Position numbers and translations under genes: made by a program. A stretch of 20,135 bases of DNA. Source: Halobacteriales archaeon SW_10_68_16 (lineage in GTDB: Archaea > Halobacteriota > Halobacteria > Halobacteriales > Haloarculaceae). Shown one piece after another: positions 1 through 8,136 of this stretch (within the stretch, counting starts at the first letter, position 1; every line of letters begins with the position of its first letter). The notes beneath the pieces are model-generated. The model worked only from the letters and a program-made list of their open reading frames with translations. It did no database searches and was not told where the DNA came from. The stretch lies in assembly GCA_003023485.1 (NCBI GenBank), contig PXSG01000053.1, forward strand, positions 1 to 20,135, read 5' to 3'.

Positions 1-386
1 GCGTCCTCGGCGTTCTGGAGGTGGTCGAACTCCTCGGCGCTCAGCACGTACGGATAGAAGCCCGCGTCCTCGGCGGACTCTTTGACCTCCGCGAGTCCCT
101 CCTCGGTTTCGACCGTCTGTTCCTGTTCGTTCCGGGTGTACCGGTACCATCCGTTCTCCCGGATGATGGGGAAGATCGCCTTCCCCGTCGTGTCGCCGCC
201 CAGGATCAGGACGTCCGCGCTGTAGAACTCGGCCGAGTTGACGAACTTCCGCCAGCACGCCGTCGATCCGTGCACGTCCGTGGCGAAGAAGAGTCTGGTC
301 ACGCCCTCCGCTTTCTCCATGCCTTCGCTCTCGCGGGCGACGTTCTCCTGGTTTAGCCGCTCCTTGAGGTCGGAGATGAATCCCAT
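1..386 (-). CDS. Metallophosphoesterase, N-terminal part (cut by window edge)
   Basis: The reading frame runs leftward from ATG at 386 and leaves the window, so only about 128 N-terminal residues are visible. After a charged start, residues 35-41 read ATDVHGS and residues 62-68 read LGGDTTG. These match the first two metal-binding blocks (D-x-H and G-G-D) of calcineurin-like phosphoesterases. A TATA-like box lies 30-37 bases before the ATG, which supports this start and an almost leaderless transcript. The family hydrolyses phosphomono- or phosphodiesters with two bound metals, and the substrate cannot be told from this part. The remaining metal ligands (GNHE and GHxH blocks) lie outside the window. 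Confidence 0.8.
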   Translation of the reverse strand, partial: MGFISDLKERLNQENVARESEGMEKAEGVTRLFFATDVHGSTACWRKFVNSAEFYSADVLILGGDTTGKAIFPIIRENGWYRYTRNEQEQTVETEEGLAEVKESAEDAGFYPYVLSAEEFDHLQNAED

Positions 387-415
387 GGGTCGAATACCAA
401 ATGGTTTGCCAGTCC

Positions 416-423
416 GTATAAAA
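416..423 (-). promoter_or_regulatory. TATA-like box of the metallophosphoesterase gene
   Basis: Read on the minus strand the site is TTTTATAC, centred about 34 bases before the ATG at 386. That spacing fits a haloarchaeal promoter with a leader of only a few bases. Confidence 0.5.
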
Positions 424-439
424 TTTCCCCCGTGACCCG

Positions 440-624
440 CCGCGAACTGGCGAATATCTTTCAATATAAAATTAATATATTCTAATATATAAGATATAAA
501 TATAGTATTTATTTTCGTTTATTATTCAGATAAAATCGGTATTACGTCATTAATTATTGTTTCAAACAATATATAATAGTACAGAAAAATAATATTTTTT
601 ATATATTATGTAAAAATTAATTTG
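440..624. other. Very AT-rich noncoding island with a palindrome and T-runs
   Basis: About 180 bases are dominated by A and T, in sharp contrast to the GC-rich genes on both sides. No plausible coding frame is present. A perfect 8-bp inverted repeat (555-562 and 564-571, core ATTGTTT c AAACAAT) could be an operator. Read leftward, the stretch directly after the ATPase stop contains runs of T (around 611-618 and 590-600), as in haloarchaeal terminators. The island may serve as a terminator for the ATPase remnant, a regulatory region for the phosphoesterase, or a scar of inserted DNA. Confidence 0.6.
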
Positions 625-1563
625 TTACGGAGAGCTCACGGTCACACTCGCTCCAGTGTGTGGTGTGTGGCGGCGGCGGATACGGACGGCGTGGACGGAT
701 TCGGTCGTATCGTCGACGAGCACTGCCTCTCCCGGCGTGTCGGGTAGCCGCTCGACGAGGACGGCTTCGTCGATGTGCCACCAGCACGTCCGACTGCGAG
801 AACGCGACGGCCGGCACGTCGTTCGGTCGCTGTGTCGCGAGGACGAGACTCACGCCCGGTGTGCGTCCCCTGGTGAGAATACGACGGAGGCCGTCGTCGG
901 CGACCCCGTCGAAGAACGTGTGGGCCTCGTCCACCAGCAGCCACGGCAGACGGCCGACGTCCCCGGCCAGGCGGGCGCTGTACAGTGTCTCGCCGACTGC
1001 ACGGACGACGGCGTTCATCGGTGCCGGGTCCAGCGCCGACACGTCCAGCACCGCGACCGCGTCGGTGTTCAGCGCGTCTGCTGTGAGACCGTCGGGGCCG
1101 AAGACCCCCCACGTCCCGGCCAGTTCGAGGTGGTTCACCGCAGTGCGGACGTCAGCCGCTGGTGCGTCGGCCGACTCCACGTCAGCGACCATCCCGGCGA
1201 GTGTGTCGGCCGCCGTCGCGGCCTGCCAGACCAACGCGCCGGCACCGCTCTCGGGCGGGAGTCCCAGCAGGGCACACCACGATGGTGGATCGAGGCTACT
1301 GGCGGGAACGGCCGGGTCCGCGACGACTCGCGCAGGCACTTCCTGACGACCGGCGCCACTCCGTCGGTCCGCGCCAGTTCCTCGGCGAGTACCCCCAACG
1401 TGTACGATTTCCCGTATCCGCGCTTGCCGACGACCGAGACGGCGTGTGGCCTGTCGACGTCGAGGGCGACGGCCTCGGCCTCGCTCCCGTCGACGGCTCT
1501 GTAGGTTCCGACGTCGGCGACCGGCCCGTCCGTAGCATCCTCCTGCCGTCCGATGACGACCAT
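625..1563 (-). pseudogene. Broken HerA/DUF87-type ATPase gene
   Basis: The ATG at 1563 opens a frame with Walker A VGKRGYGKS. The frame is lost near 1345, right after GVAPVV, and the protein continues in another frame from VPARVVADP to SDVLVAH. That second frame holds the Walker B block LLVDEAH and an arginine- and Gln-containing segment ILTRGRTPGVSLVLATQRP. It is lost again near 775, and the end (HIDEAVLVERLPDTPGEAV to the TAA at 625-627) lies in the third frame. From memory of haloarchaeal relatives, each break also lacks roughly 40-50 bases: a VDPMGVF-like segment at the first, an HRLTS-like segment at the second. A TATA-like box (1585-1593) lies about 26 bases before the ATG. Relatives are helicase- or translocase-like ATPases of unknown client. 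Sequencing error is the main alternative. Confidence 0.75.
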
Positions 1564-1584
1564 GGATGGGGCTGCGTTGGCTTC

Positions 1585-1593
1585 CTATTTGAA
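1585..1593 (-). promoter_or_regulatory. TATA-like box of the ATPase remnant
   Basis: The minus strand reads TTCAAATAG, centred 26 bases before the ATG at 1563, as in a leaderless haloarchaeal gene. The promoter therefore looks intact although the gene is broken. Confidence 0.4.
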
Positions 1594-1635
1594 CGTCCGG
1601 ACGTGCCGGCGGAGTCCGAGAATATCGGACCGACC

Positions 1636-4600
1636 TTACTCTTCGAGTGCCAGCGACGCCAGGAGTGCCTCCAGCTGGATGCGCTCGTTTGCCCCCTCGG
1701 TGATGCGGTAGTCGGCCTCCCCGATGCGGTCGAGCAGTCGCACCGCGGCGTCGTCGTCCATGTCGAACTCCCAGACCGACCGGTGGAGCTGGTCGACGAC
1801 GTCGCCGCCGGCGATGCCCTCCTCGGTCAGCAGGTCGTCCAGATGCGAACGTGCAGCGGTGAAATCCCCGGAAAGCGCCAGTGTGACCATCTCGCGGATG
1901 TCCTCCGGGCGGGCGGTGCTCGTGATCGCGAAGACGGCTTCCTCGTCGACCACGCCACCGGTCACCGCGGCGGCCTGCAGGCCGTTGATCGCCTTGCGCA
2001 TGTCGCCGTCGGCGGCGTAGACCAGCGCGTCGACGCCGTCGTCAGTCACCTCGATGTCCTCCTGGGCTGCGATGTGGCGGATCTGTTCGGCGACGGCCTC
2101 GTCCGAGAGCGGCGAGAACCGGAAGACCGCACACCGCGACTGGATGGGGTCGATGATCTGGGAGGAGTAGTTACACGAGAGGATGAAACGGACGTTGTTC
2201 GAGAACTGCTCCATCGTCCGCCGGAGTGCTGCCTGGGCGTCTGACGTGAGGGCGTCGGCCTCGTCGAGGAAGATGATGCGGTAGTCGACGCCGCCAAAGG
2301 AGGTGCGCGCGAAGGACTTGATGCGGTCCCGCACTACGTCGATGCCCCGTTCGTCCGAGGCGTTCATTTCGAGGAAGTGCTCGGCCCACTCCTCGCCGTA
2401 GAGTTCCCGGGCGACGGCGATAGCGCTGGTCGTATTGTGCATCACGGTCGGGATCGTCCCTGCGACGTAGTTTCGCGTCCCGGGAACCGTGAGGTCGTAC
2501 ACACGGCGTTCCTCAGTGACAGTCTCCACCTTTTCGACCTCATCCAGATAGATGGACGATTTGACGAGAACGTGTAACGCATTGAGTAACTCCAGGGTCC
2601 GGAGAGAACTCATTTCCGAAAATATATCGTCGAGTCGGTCGGCGACCGTGACAAATCGCGGTAGTGAGCCGATCTCGTGGGTTTCCTGTGTGAGGAGGTT
2701 TGCGATATCCGACCCACGGAGGCCAGTTTCCGCAGCGATCCGCTCGTATGAAATATTCACTGACTCGATGATTTGGTGCAATTCAGACTGGAGTGTTTCC
2801 ACTGTCGACTCCGCCGAGGGATCGGCCGGTTCGTCGGTTATCTCCGCCAGGAGTGTGCGGGCACGATTGGTGTACGGAACCCGGTCGCCACGGGCGTATT
2901 CGAGGAGGTGATCCTCGCGGATTCCCGTCCGAGAGGAAATCTCGGCACGCGTCTCGAGTGGTTCGAATCGCTCCCGTTTCTCGGCCCACGAGAGAGGAAC
3001 CGTGTCGGTCTCGGTCAGAGCCGGCTCGAGTCGGACCAGCGTTTCACGCGCTTCCTGGATCGTTTCGAGCCGGGCGGTTGCAGCGTCAAGGAGCGACGAG
3101 ACGCCCCTCAGGTACCGATCTCGCCCGGGCGATTCCGGATTCAACGTCTTCGGGATGTAGTCGGTCTTGTCGAGTGCGAGTCGGTCACAGAGTTCCCCGA
3201 CCGCGTTTTGTGTCGGTATCGTGTCGTTGTTTGAGTTGCTCGTTCGTTGGCAGGCAGTTTCGAGTCTCGTAGCTTTCGTACCGAGCGTGAAACCAACCGT
3301 TTCGCGGAACCGTCGAACGTGCGATGCACTCGAGATGGACAACTTGTGGTAGGTCCGTTGGATACCCGATCCGTTCGTTGCGGCCTTCTGTTCTGTCGTT
3401 CGTCGGGAAGGAATACCGAAGCTAGCGAGGAGATACGACAACAGTGTGATGTGATCGCCGTTCTTTTGGGTGAGTTCGATGTGGCCTGTCGGGGAGACGT
3501 ACCCTTCGGCGTCGAAAACGGCACGAAGGAATGCCCGCCGAGTATCCTCGTCGGCGCGAAGTATGGCAGAACCGATCCCGTCCCCGCCCATCGCGCTGTC
3601 GAACACGTTGAAGCAGGATTCGAGATAGTGCGTGAGCGTTCGATTCGAGACGGCCACGTATGGAACGCCTTGCTGTGTGCCAGTCCGCGGATCGACGTCG
3701 AAGAGGTCGCACAGGAGTTGCTCGAAACGCTCGATCAGTTCGCTATCGGTATTATAGAACTTCACCCGGCCACCGTCGATTGCTGCCTCGCTGATAGCCA
3801 GACCAAGGAATTGACCGAGTTGCGGTGTGAGTTCACAGGGCGGGGAAATCGGCTCGGATCGTCTGTTGTTCGTCGTGACGTACTGGATCGCACGGACGTG
3901 TGTTCGGAAATCATCCCGCGTCAGTCCCAGGTCACGGAGATAGGCGAGCGAACAGATCGTCGATGGAGCATCGAGATCCTCGTCCCGGAACTCCCGCATT
4001 GCTGCCTGCACAGTCTTGCGCGGCGCATCGATGTCGTCGGCAATCGTCTCCGGGTCCTGTCCCTGCCGTAGGCGACGAACGACGGCCTTCTTGACGCCAA
4101 CGAGGTCCTCCTCGAAGGGAACCCCGTGGCGCTTTGCAAACTCCTCGCTGAGGTGAACGAACGTCCGACATCCGTCCATGGTCTCTGCCCAGTGGAGGTC
4201 CGCCTCCCCCTCGGGAAGCGGGGCCGAAAGCGGTCGGACGACCCTGTCACCGGACGCGAGATTCCGGGCTTCGCGCCACGTCAGTCCGTCCGGGGTCAGA
4301 ACCAGGAATCTGTGTTCCGGCGTCACAGTCATGTCGGACCCGTCGCGTGTCGTCACCGAGACAGTTTCGTCGGCGGTCTTTCCGAACACATGCGACGGTT
4401 CGACGTACTCGAACTCTCCGTCACCATTAAATGTCAAAACCTCCGTTCTTGCCTCGTTCCCGTCGAATCCCTCAATCTCACCGACGACATCCCCGATTCG
4501 GGCCAGTCCGTCGGTCGTGAGGACCGGGGTTTCGCCCGTGACACACTTTCCAATACCTGCTGGCCCCGCGAACAACATGTGGGGCAGGTCGTGGCGCTCG

Positions 4601-4719
4601 ACGTAACTCTCCAGGCGCTCGACGATGGCGTCCTGGCCGACGATCTCAGCCAGCCGCTGGGGACGGTACGTCTCCAGCCAGATCTGGTCGCGACCGCCCG
4701 CCTGATCGGCCTCGCTCAT
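1636..4719 (-). CDS. rfcS: Replication factor C small subunit with intein
   Basis: RFC small subunit is the AAA+ part of the clamp loader that opens PCNA and loads it on primed DNA. The precursor has 1027 residues; removal of the 704-residue intein leaves 323, a usual length for haloarchaeal RfcS. The extein shows [14 protein letters not shown] near residue 16, Walker [10 protein letters not shown] at 52-60 (split by the intein), Walker B FLDEAD at 113-118 of the spliced protein, the SRC motif at 157-159, and sensor-2-like [10 protein letters not shown]. An upstream in-frame ATG at 4773 exists. I chose 4719 because the protein family starts there and a TATA-like box (ACTTATCACC) is centred 27 bases before it. 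The gene follows in the same direction as the ATPase remnant, with a 72-base gap after its stop. Splicing must occur for ATP binding, because the intein interrupts the P-loop. Confidence 0.96.
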   Translation of the reverse strand: MSEADQAGGRDQIWLETYRPQRLAEIVGQDAIVERLESYVERHDLPHMLFAGPAGIGKCVTGETPVLTTDGLARIGDVVGEIEGFDGNEARTEVLTFNGDGEFEYVEPSHVFGKTADETVSVTTRDGSDMTVTPEHRFLVLTPDGLTWREARNLASGDRVVRPLSAPLPEGEADLHWAETMDGCRTFVHLSEEFAKRHGVPFEEDLVGVKKAVVRRLRQGQDPETIADDIDAPRKTVQAAMREFRDEDLDAPSTICSLAYLRDLGLTRDDFRTHVRAIQYVTTNNRRSEPISPPCELTPQLGQFLGLAISEAAIDGGRVKFYNTDSELIERFEQLLCDLFDVDPRTGTQQGVPYVAVSNRTLTHYLESCFNVFDSAMGGDGIGSAILRADEDTRRAFLRAVFDAEGYVSPTGHIELTQKNGDHITLLSYLLASFGIPSRRTTEQKAATNGSGIQRTYHKLSISSASHVRRFRETVGFTLGTKATRLETACQRTSNSNNDTIPTQNAVGELCDRLALDKTDYIPKTLNPESPGRDRYLRGVSSLLDAATARLETIQEARETLVRLEPALTETDTVPLSWAEKRERFEPLETRAEISSRTGIREDHLLEYARGDRVPYTNRARTLLAEITDEPADPSAESTVETLQSELHQIIESVNISYERIAAETGLRGSDIANLLTQETHEIGSLPRFVTVADRLDDIFSEMSSLRTLELLNALHVLVKSSIYLDEVEKVETVTEERRVYDLTVPGTRNYVAGTIPTVMHNTTSAIAVARELYGEEWAEHFLEMNASDERGIDVVRDRIKSFARTSFGGVDYRIIFLDEADALTSDAQAALRRTMEQFSNNVRFILSCNYSSQIIDPIQSRCAVFRFSPLSDEAVAEQIRHIAAQEDIEVTDDGVDALVYAADGDMRKAINGLQAAAVTGGVVDEEAVFAITSTARPEDIREMVTLALSGDFTAARSHLDDLLTEEGIAGGDVVDQLHRSVWEFDMDDDAAVRLLDRIGEADYRITEGANERIQLEALLASLALEE
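2434..4545 (-). other. Intein (704 aa) with LAGLIDADG homing endonuclease in the RfcS P-loop
   Basis: The boundaries are Cys (first residue, after GIGK) and His-Asn (last two residues, before TTSAIA), giving a Thr nucleophile at +1. Block A is [10 protein letters not shown], block B holds TPEH at intein residues 75-78, block F is [16 protein letters not shown] at 681-696, and block G ends in PTVMHN. The two endonuclease motifs are [11 protein letters not shown] near 246-256 and [11 protein letters not shown] at 340-350, both with an acidic residue in the catalytic place. Three further segments look like helix-turn-helix units: about 166-182, 533-552 and 598-618. The nucleotide composition is less GC-rich than the flanking exteins, as expected for a mobile insert. 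All splicing residues are present, so it is probably splicing-competent. Nuclease activity is uncertain because the first motif has AA where G-S or similar is common. Confidence 0.93.
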
Positions 4720-4740
4720 GCGCGAGTCCAGAGGCGGGGC

Positions 4741-4750
4741 GGTGATAAGT
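4741..4750 (-). promoter_or_regulatory. TATA-like box of rfcS
   Basis: The minus strand reads ACTTATCACC, centred about 27 bases before the ATG at 4719. This spacing favours 4719 over the upstream in-frame ATG at 4773. Confidence 0.45.
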
Positions 4751-4945
4751 CCCCCGAGTGCGGTCCCTTCCACCCGGTCACGATTCGTTCAAGATCCGGT
4801 CGGCAGGAACGGGCCTGATACGCCTTCGAACGCCCGCTCAGTCCACGTTGTCGTTGAGTGGCCCGTGACCGGGTGGACTGCTGTGGGGTCCGCATCCGCA
4901 ATCCCGAAGCGTCAGGTAGACCTTTACCCGGGTCCAACGGAGCCT

Positions 4946-5354
4946 ATGGCCGAGACACGGCGGACAGTCGAGTTCTCGCTCCCGAACGTCGGCCCTGGCC
5001 CGGACCCGCTCTCGCTGTCCGACCTCGCGGCCGACCACGAGTTCGTCGTCGTCTACCTCCAGCGCGACCATCTCTGTACCAACTGCCGCAAGCAGGTCCA
5101 GCGGGTCGCCGACCGCTACGACGAATTCGCGGACCGCGGCGCCGAAGCCGTCTCTGTCGTCCCGGAACCCAGAGCGAAGGTCCAGTCCTGGCAGGACAGC
5201 TACGACCTGCCCTATCCCCTGCTGGCCGACCCGGACGTGGCGGCCGGGGAGGCGTTCGACCAGCCCGTCCGGTTCGGGTTCCTCGTTCGACCGTCCCTCG
5301 GTCGAGGACGTGCTCGCGGCGCTTGACGGCCTCCAGGGTGACGAGTCGACGTGA
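4946..5354 (+). pseudogene. Redoxin / AhpC-TSA-like gene with internal deletion and frameshift
   Basis: From ATG 4946 the protein shows a thioredoxin-fold start (VVVYLQRDHLCTNCRKQ, Cys at residues 44 and 47) and the segment AFDQPVRFGF. It then leaves the family pattern and stops at 5326. A second frame starting near 5280 reads SFDRPSVEDVLAALDGL and stops at TGA 5352-5354, which is the usual C-terminal helix of this haloarchaeal redoxin family. In relatives as I remember them, roughly 35-40 residues (the VGRMP...VDxxG strand pair) lie between RFG and SFDRPS, and these are absent here. Intact members are thiol-dependent peroxidases or disulfide reductases of the cytosol. With the second half of the fold missing, function is doubtful. 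The gene is convergent with the GNAT gene. Confidence 0.7.
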
Positions 5355-5442
5355 CCGGTCCCCCGGACGTCCGTGTACGCGAGGCGTACCACTCGTCCCC
5401 CTACATCTCCGAGACGCTGATCGGCATCCTCTCCTGGCACAA

Positions 5443-5973
5443 TCAGGGCCCGGTCCACTCCTCGGCAAGCAGCCCGTACCGGTAGACATCGACGAACTCG
5501 CCGTCGACGAACGCCTCCGCGCGAAAGCGGCCCTCTTCGGTGAACCCGACCTTCTCAAGCACACGCCGTGAGGCCGGATTCGTCTCGTAGGCCCGCGCGG
5601 TCACCTTGTTGTACCGGCGCTCCTCGAAGGCGTAGCCACAGAGTTCGCGGACGGCGTCGGTCGCGTAGCCGTTGTCCCAGTGGTCGGGGTGGATCATGTA
5701 GCCGGCCTCGGCCAGTCCCCACGATTCGACCGGGTCGTTGAGACCGCAGATCCCGACAGGCGTTCCGGCGTCACAGATCAGGAAGTGGAACCCGTCGATC
5801 TCGTCCAGCGATTCGACCCACGCCTCCTCCTGACCCCGGTTCAGCGGGTCCGACTGGAAGATGTGCGGGCGGACGTCGGGGGGGTTGACCACCTCCTGGA
5901 GGAAATCGACGTCCTCTTTTTCGACCGTTCGCAACTCGACGGTCTCGCCCTCGCGGAACACGGGACCGGGCAT
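5443..5973 (-). CDS. GNAT family N-acetyltransferase (RimJ/RimL type)
   Basis: The protein has 176 residues, the normal length for the RimJ/RimL-like group. The start MPGPVFREGETVELRTVEKED is the usual first strand and helix. The middle EAGYMIHPDHWDNGYATDAV is the acetyl-CoA pyrophosphate loop region (D-N-G-Y-A in place of Q-x-x-G-x-G/A). The end NPASRRVLEKVGFTEEGRF is the conserved C-terminal block. Such enzymes move an acetyl group from acetyl-CoA to an amino group of a protein or small molecule, and the acceptor is not known here. An in-frame extension reaches upstream to 6468, but it overlaps the mutase gene and has no family similarity, so 5973 is the start. The gene lies 44 bases downstream of the phosphohexomutase gene in the same direction, so they may share a transcript. 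Confidence 0.9.
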   Translation of the reverse strand: MPGPVFREGETVELRTVEKEDVDFLQEVVNPPDVRPHIFQSDPLNRGQEEAWVESLDEIDGFHFLICDAGTPVGICGLNDPVESWGLAEAGYMIHPDHWDNGYATDAVRELCGYAFEERRYNKVTARAYETNPASRRVLEKVGFTEEGRFRAEAFVDGEFVDVYRYGLLAEEWTGP

Positions 5974-6017
5974 ACGCCCCACCAGTCGGCCCGCGGTAAA
6001 GAGTGTTAGACCAGGGG

Positions 6018-7388
6018 TTAGACCAGTTCGCGGCCCGCCTCGAGCAGTTGTGCGACGCGTTCGTCGCTGTCGGCCTCGGCGTAGACACGCAGTTTCGGTT
6101 CCGTTCCCGACGGTCGGACGAGCAGCCACGTGTCGTCTTCCAGGACCACCTTGAAGCCGTCCACCGTGTTCACGTCCGCGACGTCGACCCCCGCGATGGC
6201 GTCGGGCAGTTCCGTCTCCAGGTCCGACAACACCGGGGCCTTGCGGTCCTCGGGGCAGTCGACGCTGATCCGGTCCTGGAACACCTCGCCGTGGGTCGCG
6301 TAGAGGTCGTCGATACGCTCGTCGAGGGGTCGCTCGGCCTCGGCGGCCGCCGTCAGGAGTGCCAGGAGCACGCCGTCCTTGTTGGGGAGGTGTGCGGTCA
6401 CGCCGTAGCCGCCACTCTCCTCGCCGCCACACAGCGCGTCGTGTTCGCCCATGGCCTCGGCGACCCACTTGAACCCGACCGCAGTCTCGTGGATGGACTG
6501 GCCGTGGGCTGCCGCGACGCGGTCGACGAGGCTACTCGTCGAGACCGTCCGGACGATGTCGCCGTCACCGGATTCGAGGAGATATTCGTAGAGAACCGTC
6601 AGGTAGACGTTCGGGTCGAGGAAGCCCCGCTCGGGCGTCACCACGCCCAGGCGGTCGGCGTCGCCGTCGTTGACGAAACCGATGGCGGCGTCGCCGTCGG
6701 TGACACGTGCGACCGCCTCCTCTGCGCGCTCTGGAACCGGTTCGGGGGGCGTCCCGCCGAAGTCGGTGTCCCGGTTGCAGCGCAGTCGGTCGACGTCCGC
6801 GCCTTCGCGTCGCAGGAGCGCATCGGTGACGCCGCGGCCGCTGCCGTGCATCGCGTCGTAGACGACGGACAGGTCATCGAGGTCTGTGTCGACGAACTCG
6901 ACGGCGTGGTCGCTGAACGGGGTCACCAGATTTTGCTCGCTGACGCTCCCTGCCTCGGTCTCCGGGTCCGGGGCAGCGAGGCGTGCCTCCAGCGCGTCGG
7001 TTACCGCCGGGAGCGCCGGCGTGCCGTCGGCCGGGAGAAACTTCACGCCATTGTACTCGGGGGGATTGTGCGAGGCGGTGACCATCAGGCCGCCGGCGTA
7101 GTCGCCGTCGGCGACGGTCCAGGCCAGCACCGGCGTCGGGCAGTCCCGCTCGGCGAGGGTCACGTCGCGGCCGTTTGCGGCCAGGACGCGGACGAGTTCC
7201 TCGGCGAACCCCCGCGAGGTGGCGCGTGCGTCGTAGCCGACGGCGACCGGTCCCGCCCGTCCCTCGTCGTCGAGGTAGGTCGCGACGGCCTGGCCGACCA
7301 TCCGCACGCGCTCGGCGGTGAACTCCGAAAGCCGTGCCCGCCAGCCGTCGGTACCGAACTCGATCACGTCGTCCCCCGTCTGGTTCAT
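6018..7388 (-). CDS. Phosphohexomutase, probably phosphoglucomutase
   Basis: The alpha-D-phosphohexomutase fold is complete in 456 residues. The phosphoserine loop is TASHNPP with Ser106. The Mg loop is DGDADR at 241-246, the sugar loop is GGEESGG at 321-327, and the phosphate-binding loop is RPSGTEPK at 425-432. The E-E-S-G-G form of the sugar loop is typical of phosphoglucomutases, while mannomutases more often have E-M-S-G. The enzyme would interconvert hexose 1- and 6-phosphates for polysaccharide and glycoprotein sugar donors. A TATA-like run of T (TTTTTAATG, 7411-7419) is centred 28 bases before the ATG. Mannose activity cannot be excluded. Confidence 0.93.
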   Translation of the reverse strand: MNQTGDDVIEFGTDGWRARLSEFTAERVRMVGQAVATYLDDEGRAGPVAVGYDARATSRGFAEELVRVLAANGRDVTLAERDCPTPVLAWTVADGDYAGGLMVTASHNPPEYNGVKFLPADGTPALPAVTDALEARLAAPDPETEAGSVSEQNLVTPFSDHAVEFVDTDLDDLSVVYDAMHGSGRGVTDALLRREGADVDRLRCNRDTDFGGTPPEPVPERAEEAVARVTDGDAAIGFVNDGDADRLGVVTPERGFLDPNVYLTVLYEYLLESGDGDIVRTVSTSSLVDRVAAAHGQSIHETAVGFKWVAEAMGEHDALCGGEESGGYGVTAHLPNKDGVLLALLTAAAEAERPLDERIDDLYATHGEVFQDRISVDCPEDRKAPVLSDLETELPDAIAGVDVADVNTVDGFKVVLEDDTWLLVRPSGTEPKLRVYAEADSDERVAQLLEAGRELV

Positions 7389-7410
7389 GCCACACCCTGT
7401 GCGGCGGGAG

Positions 7411-7419
7411 CATTAAAAA
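7411..7419 (-). promoter_or_regulatory. TATA-like box of the phosphohexomutase gene
   Basis: The minus strand reads GTTTTTAATG around 7411-7420, centred about 28 bases before the ATG at 7388, which fits a leaderless transcript. Confidence 0.5.
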
Positions 7420-7480
7420 CCCCTGTCGCGCTGTCCGGGGTCGGAAAAGCCAGGAGGTGGGGTCCGCGGGACCTACACAG

Positions 7481-7630
7481 TCATACTTCTCTGGCGCGCT
7501 GTCTCGCAACCTCGGCGATGCCGGCGTTGGCCGAGCAACTCGGGCAGGCGTAGACGCGGCCGCGCTCGTCGGCGAAGACGCGCGCGAACCGGTCGGAGAC
7601 GTGCGCACCGCAATGTTTGCACTCGGGCAT
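7481..7630 (-). CDS. DUF7563 family mini zinc-ribbon protein, copy 1
   Basis: The gene encodes only 49 residues. The start MPECKHCGAHVSDRFARVFA and the later pair CPSCSANAG give two C-x-x-C knuckles (Cys4, Cys7, Cys29, Cys32) that can hold one zinc ion. The C-terminal tail EVARQRAREV is basic. This layout is that of the haloarchaeal DUF7563 family, whose function is unknown; such mini zinc proteins are often proposed to bind nucleic acid or proteins. The frame stops at TGA 7481-7483. An AT-rich box on the minus strand (CAAATATATGG, about 7697-7707) may be its promoter and would leave a leader of roughly 40-50 bases. A second family member lies at 11038-11196. Confidence 0.85.
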   Translation of the reverse strand: MPECKHCGAHVSDRFARVFADERGRVYACPSCSANAGIAEVARQRAREV

Positions 7631-7738
7631 TGTGTACGGCCGGCCTCGCTCTGCCGGCACCGGACCTACGAGTGGCTACCCGAATACGATTGTGCCCCAT
7701 ATATTTGGTATGCTCGGACTCCGCGCACCGGCCACTCA

Positions 7739-7845
7739 TAGGGTCGTGCGTAATTCTTTACCGTCCGGCTATCAGAAACGTCTCGCTCCGGTTCCTACAG
7801 CTCCGTCATCTGAAACGCTGCCGAAAATGGTTACGCACGACCCTA
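7739..7845. mobile_element. Putative 103-bp MITE-like element with TA duplication
   Basis: A perfect inverted repeat GGGTCGTGCGTAA (7741-7753) / TTACGCACGACCC (7831-7843) bounds 103 bases with no coding frame. Each end is flanked by TA (7739-7740 and 7844-7845), as expected from insertion into a TA dinucleotide. The match is 16 bp if the flanking bases are included. The right end touches the stop codon of the GIY-YIG gene (TGA, 7846-7848 on the minus strand), so insertion did not damage it. A non-autonomous element moved by an IS630-like or other TA-targeting transposase fits. A simple stem-loop terminator is the alternative, though a 77-base loop would be unusual. Confidence 0.5.
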
Positions 7846-8136
7846 TCAGTCGGCGACGAGCGAGGCCTTCTCGCGACGGTCGAGTCGCTTGATTTCGTGT
7901 TCGCGAGCCATGGCCACACTGCGGGAGTCGAAGGCCTCGACGTGGACGAGTTCGAGGGGTGTCCGGCCGCGGGTGTACTTCGCGCCCTCGCCGTCGGCGT
8001 GCTCGCGGAGTCGGCGCTGCACATCTGTCGTGTAGCCCGTGTACAGTGTCCCGTCGCCACACCGCAGCACGTAGACGTAGTGGTCTCCCCGGTCGGGGAT
8101 TTCGACATCGACGGACACGTCGGCGTGGTCAACCAT
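7846..8136 (-). CDS. GIY-YIG nuclease superfamily protein (UPF0213-like)
   Basis: The protein has 96 residues, the usual size for stand-alone GIY-YIG (UPF0213, YhbQ-like) proteins. YVYVLRCGDGTLYTGYTTD (20-38) carries both halves of the name-giving motif. Arg at about 41-42 follows, then KYTRGRTPLELV, and AREHEIK holds the likely metal-binding Glu (79 or 81). Family members are structure-specific or general DNA endonucleases, but the role of the small archaeal ones is not established. I chose ATG 8136 over the upstream 8175 because the extra 13 residues overlap larB and are not family-like. The start overlaps the larB stop by 8 bases, which indicates translational coupling. Confidence 0.88.
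   Translation of the reverse strand: MVDHADVSVDVEIPDRGDHYVYVLRCGDGTLYTGYTTDVQRRLREHADGEGAKYTRGRTPLELVHVEAFDSRSVAMAREHEIKRLDRREKASLVAD

Noticed and set aside
1162..2244. Long plus-strand frame of 360 codons opposite the ATPase remnant and rfcS
   Set aside because: It crosses two genes on the other strand, its composition is that of an antisense shadow in GC-rich DNA, and it has no recognisable motif.
4720..4773. 18-codon N-terminal extension of rfcS
   Set aside because: The TATA-like box lies inside this extension, and RfcS homologues begin at about the second Met.
6003..7553. Plus-strand frame of 516 codons opposite the phosphohexomutase
   Set aside because: The minus strand carries a full enzyme with all four active-site loops; the plus frame is its antisense.
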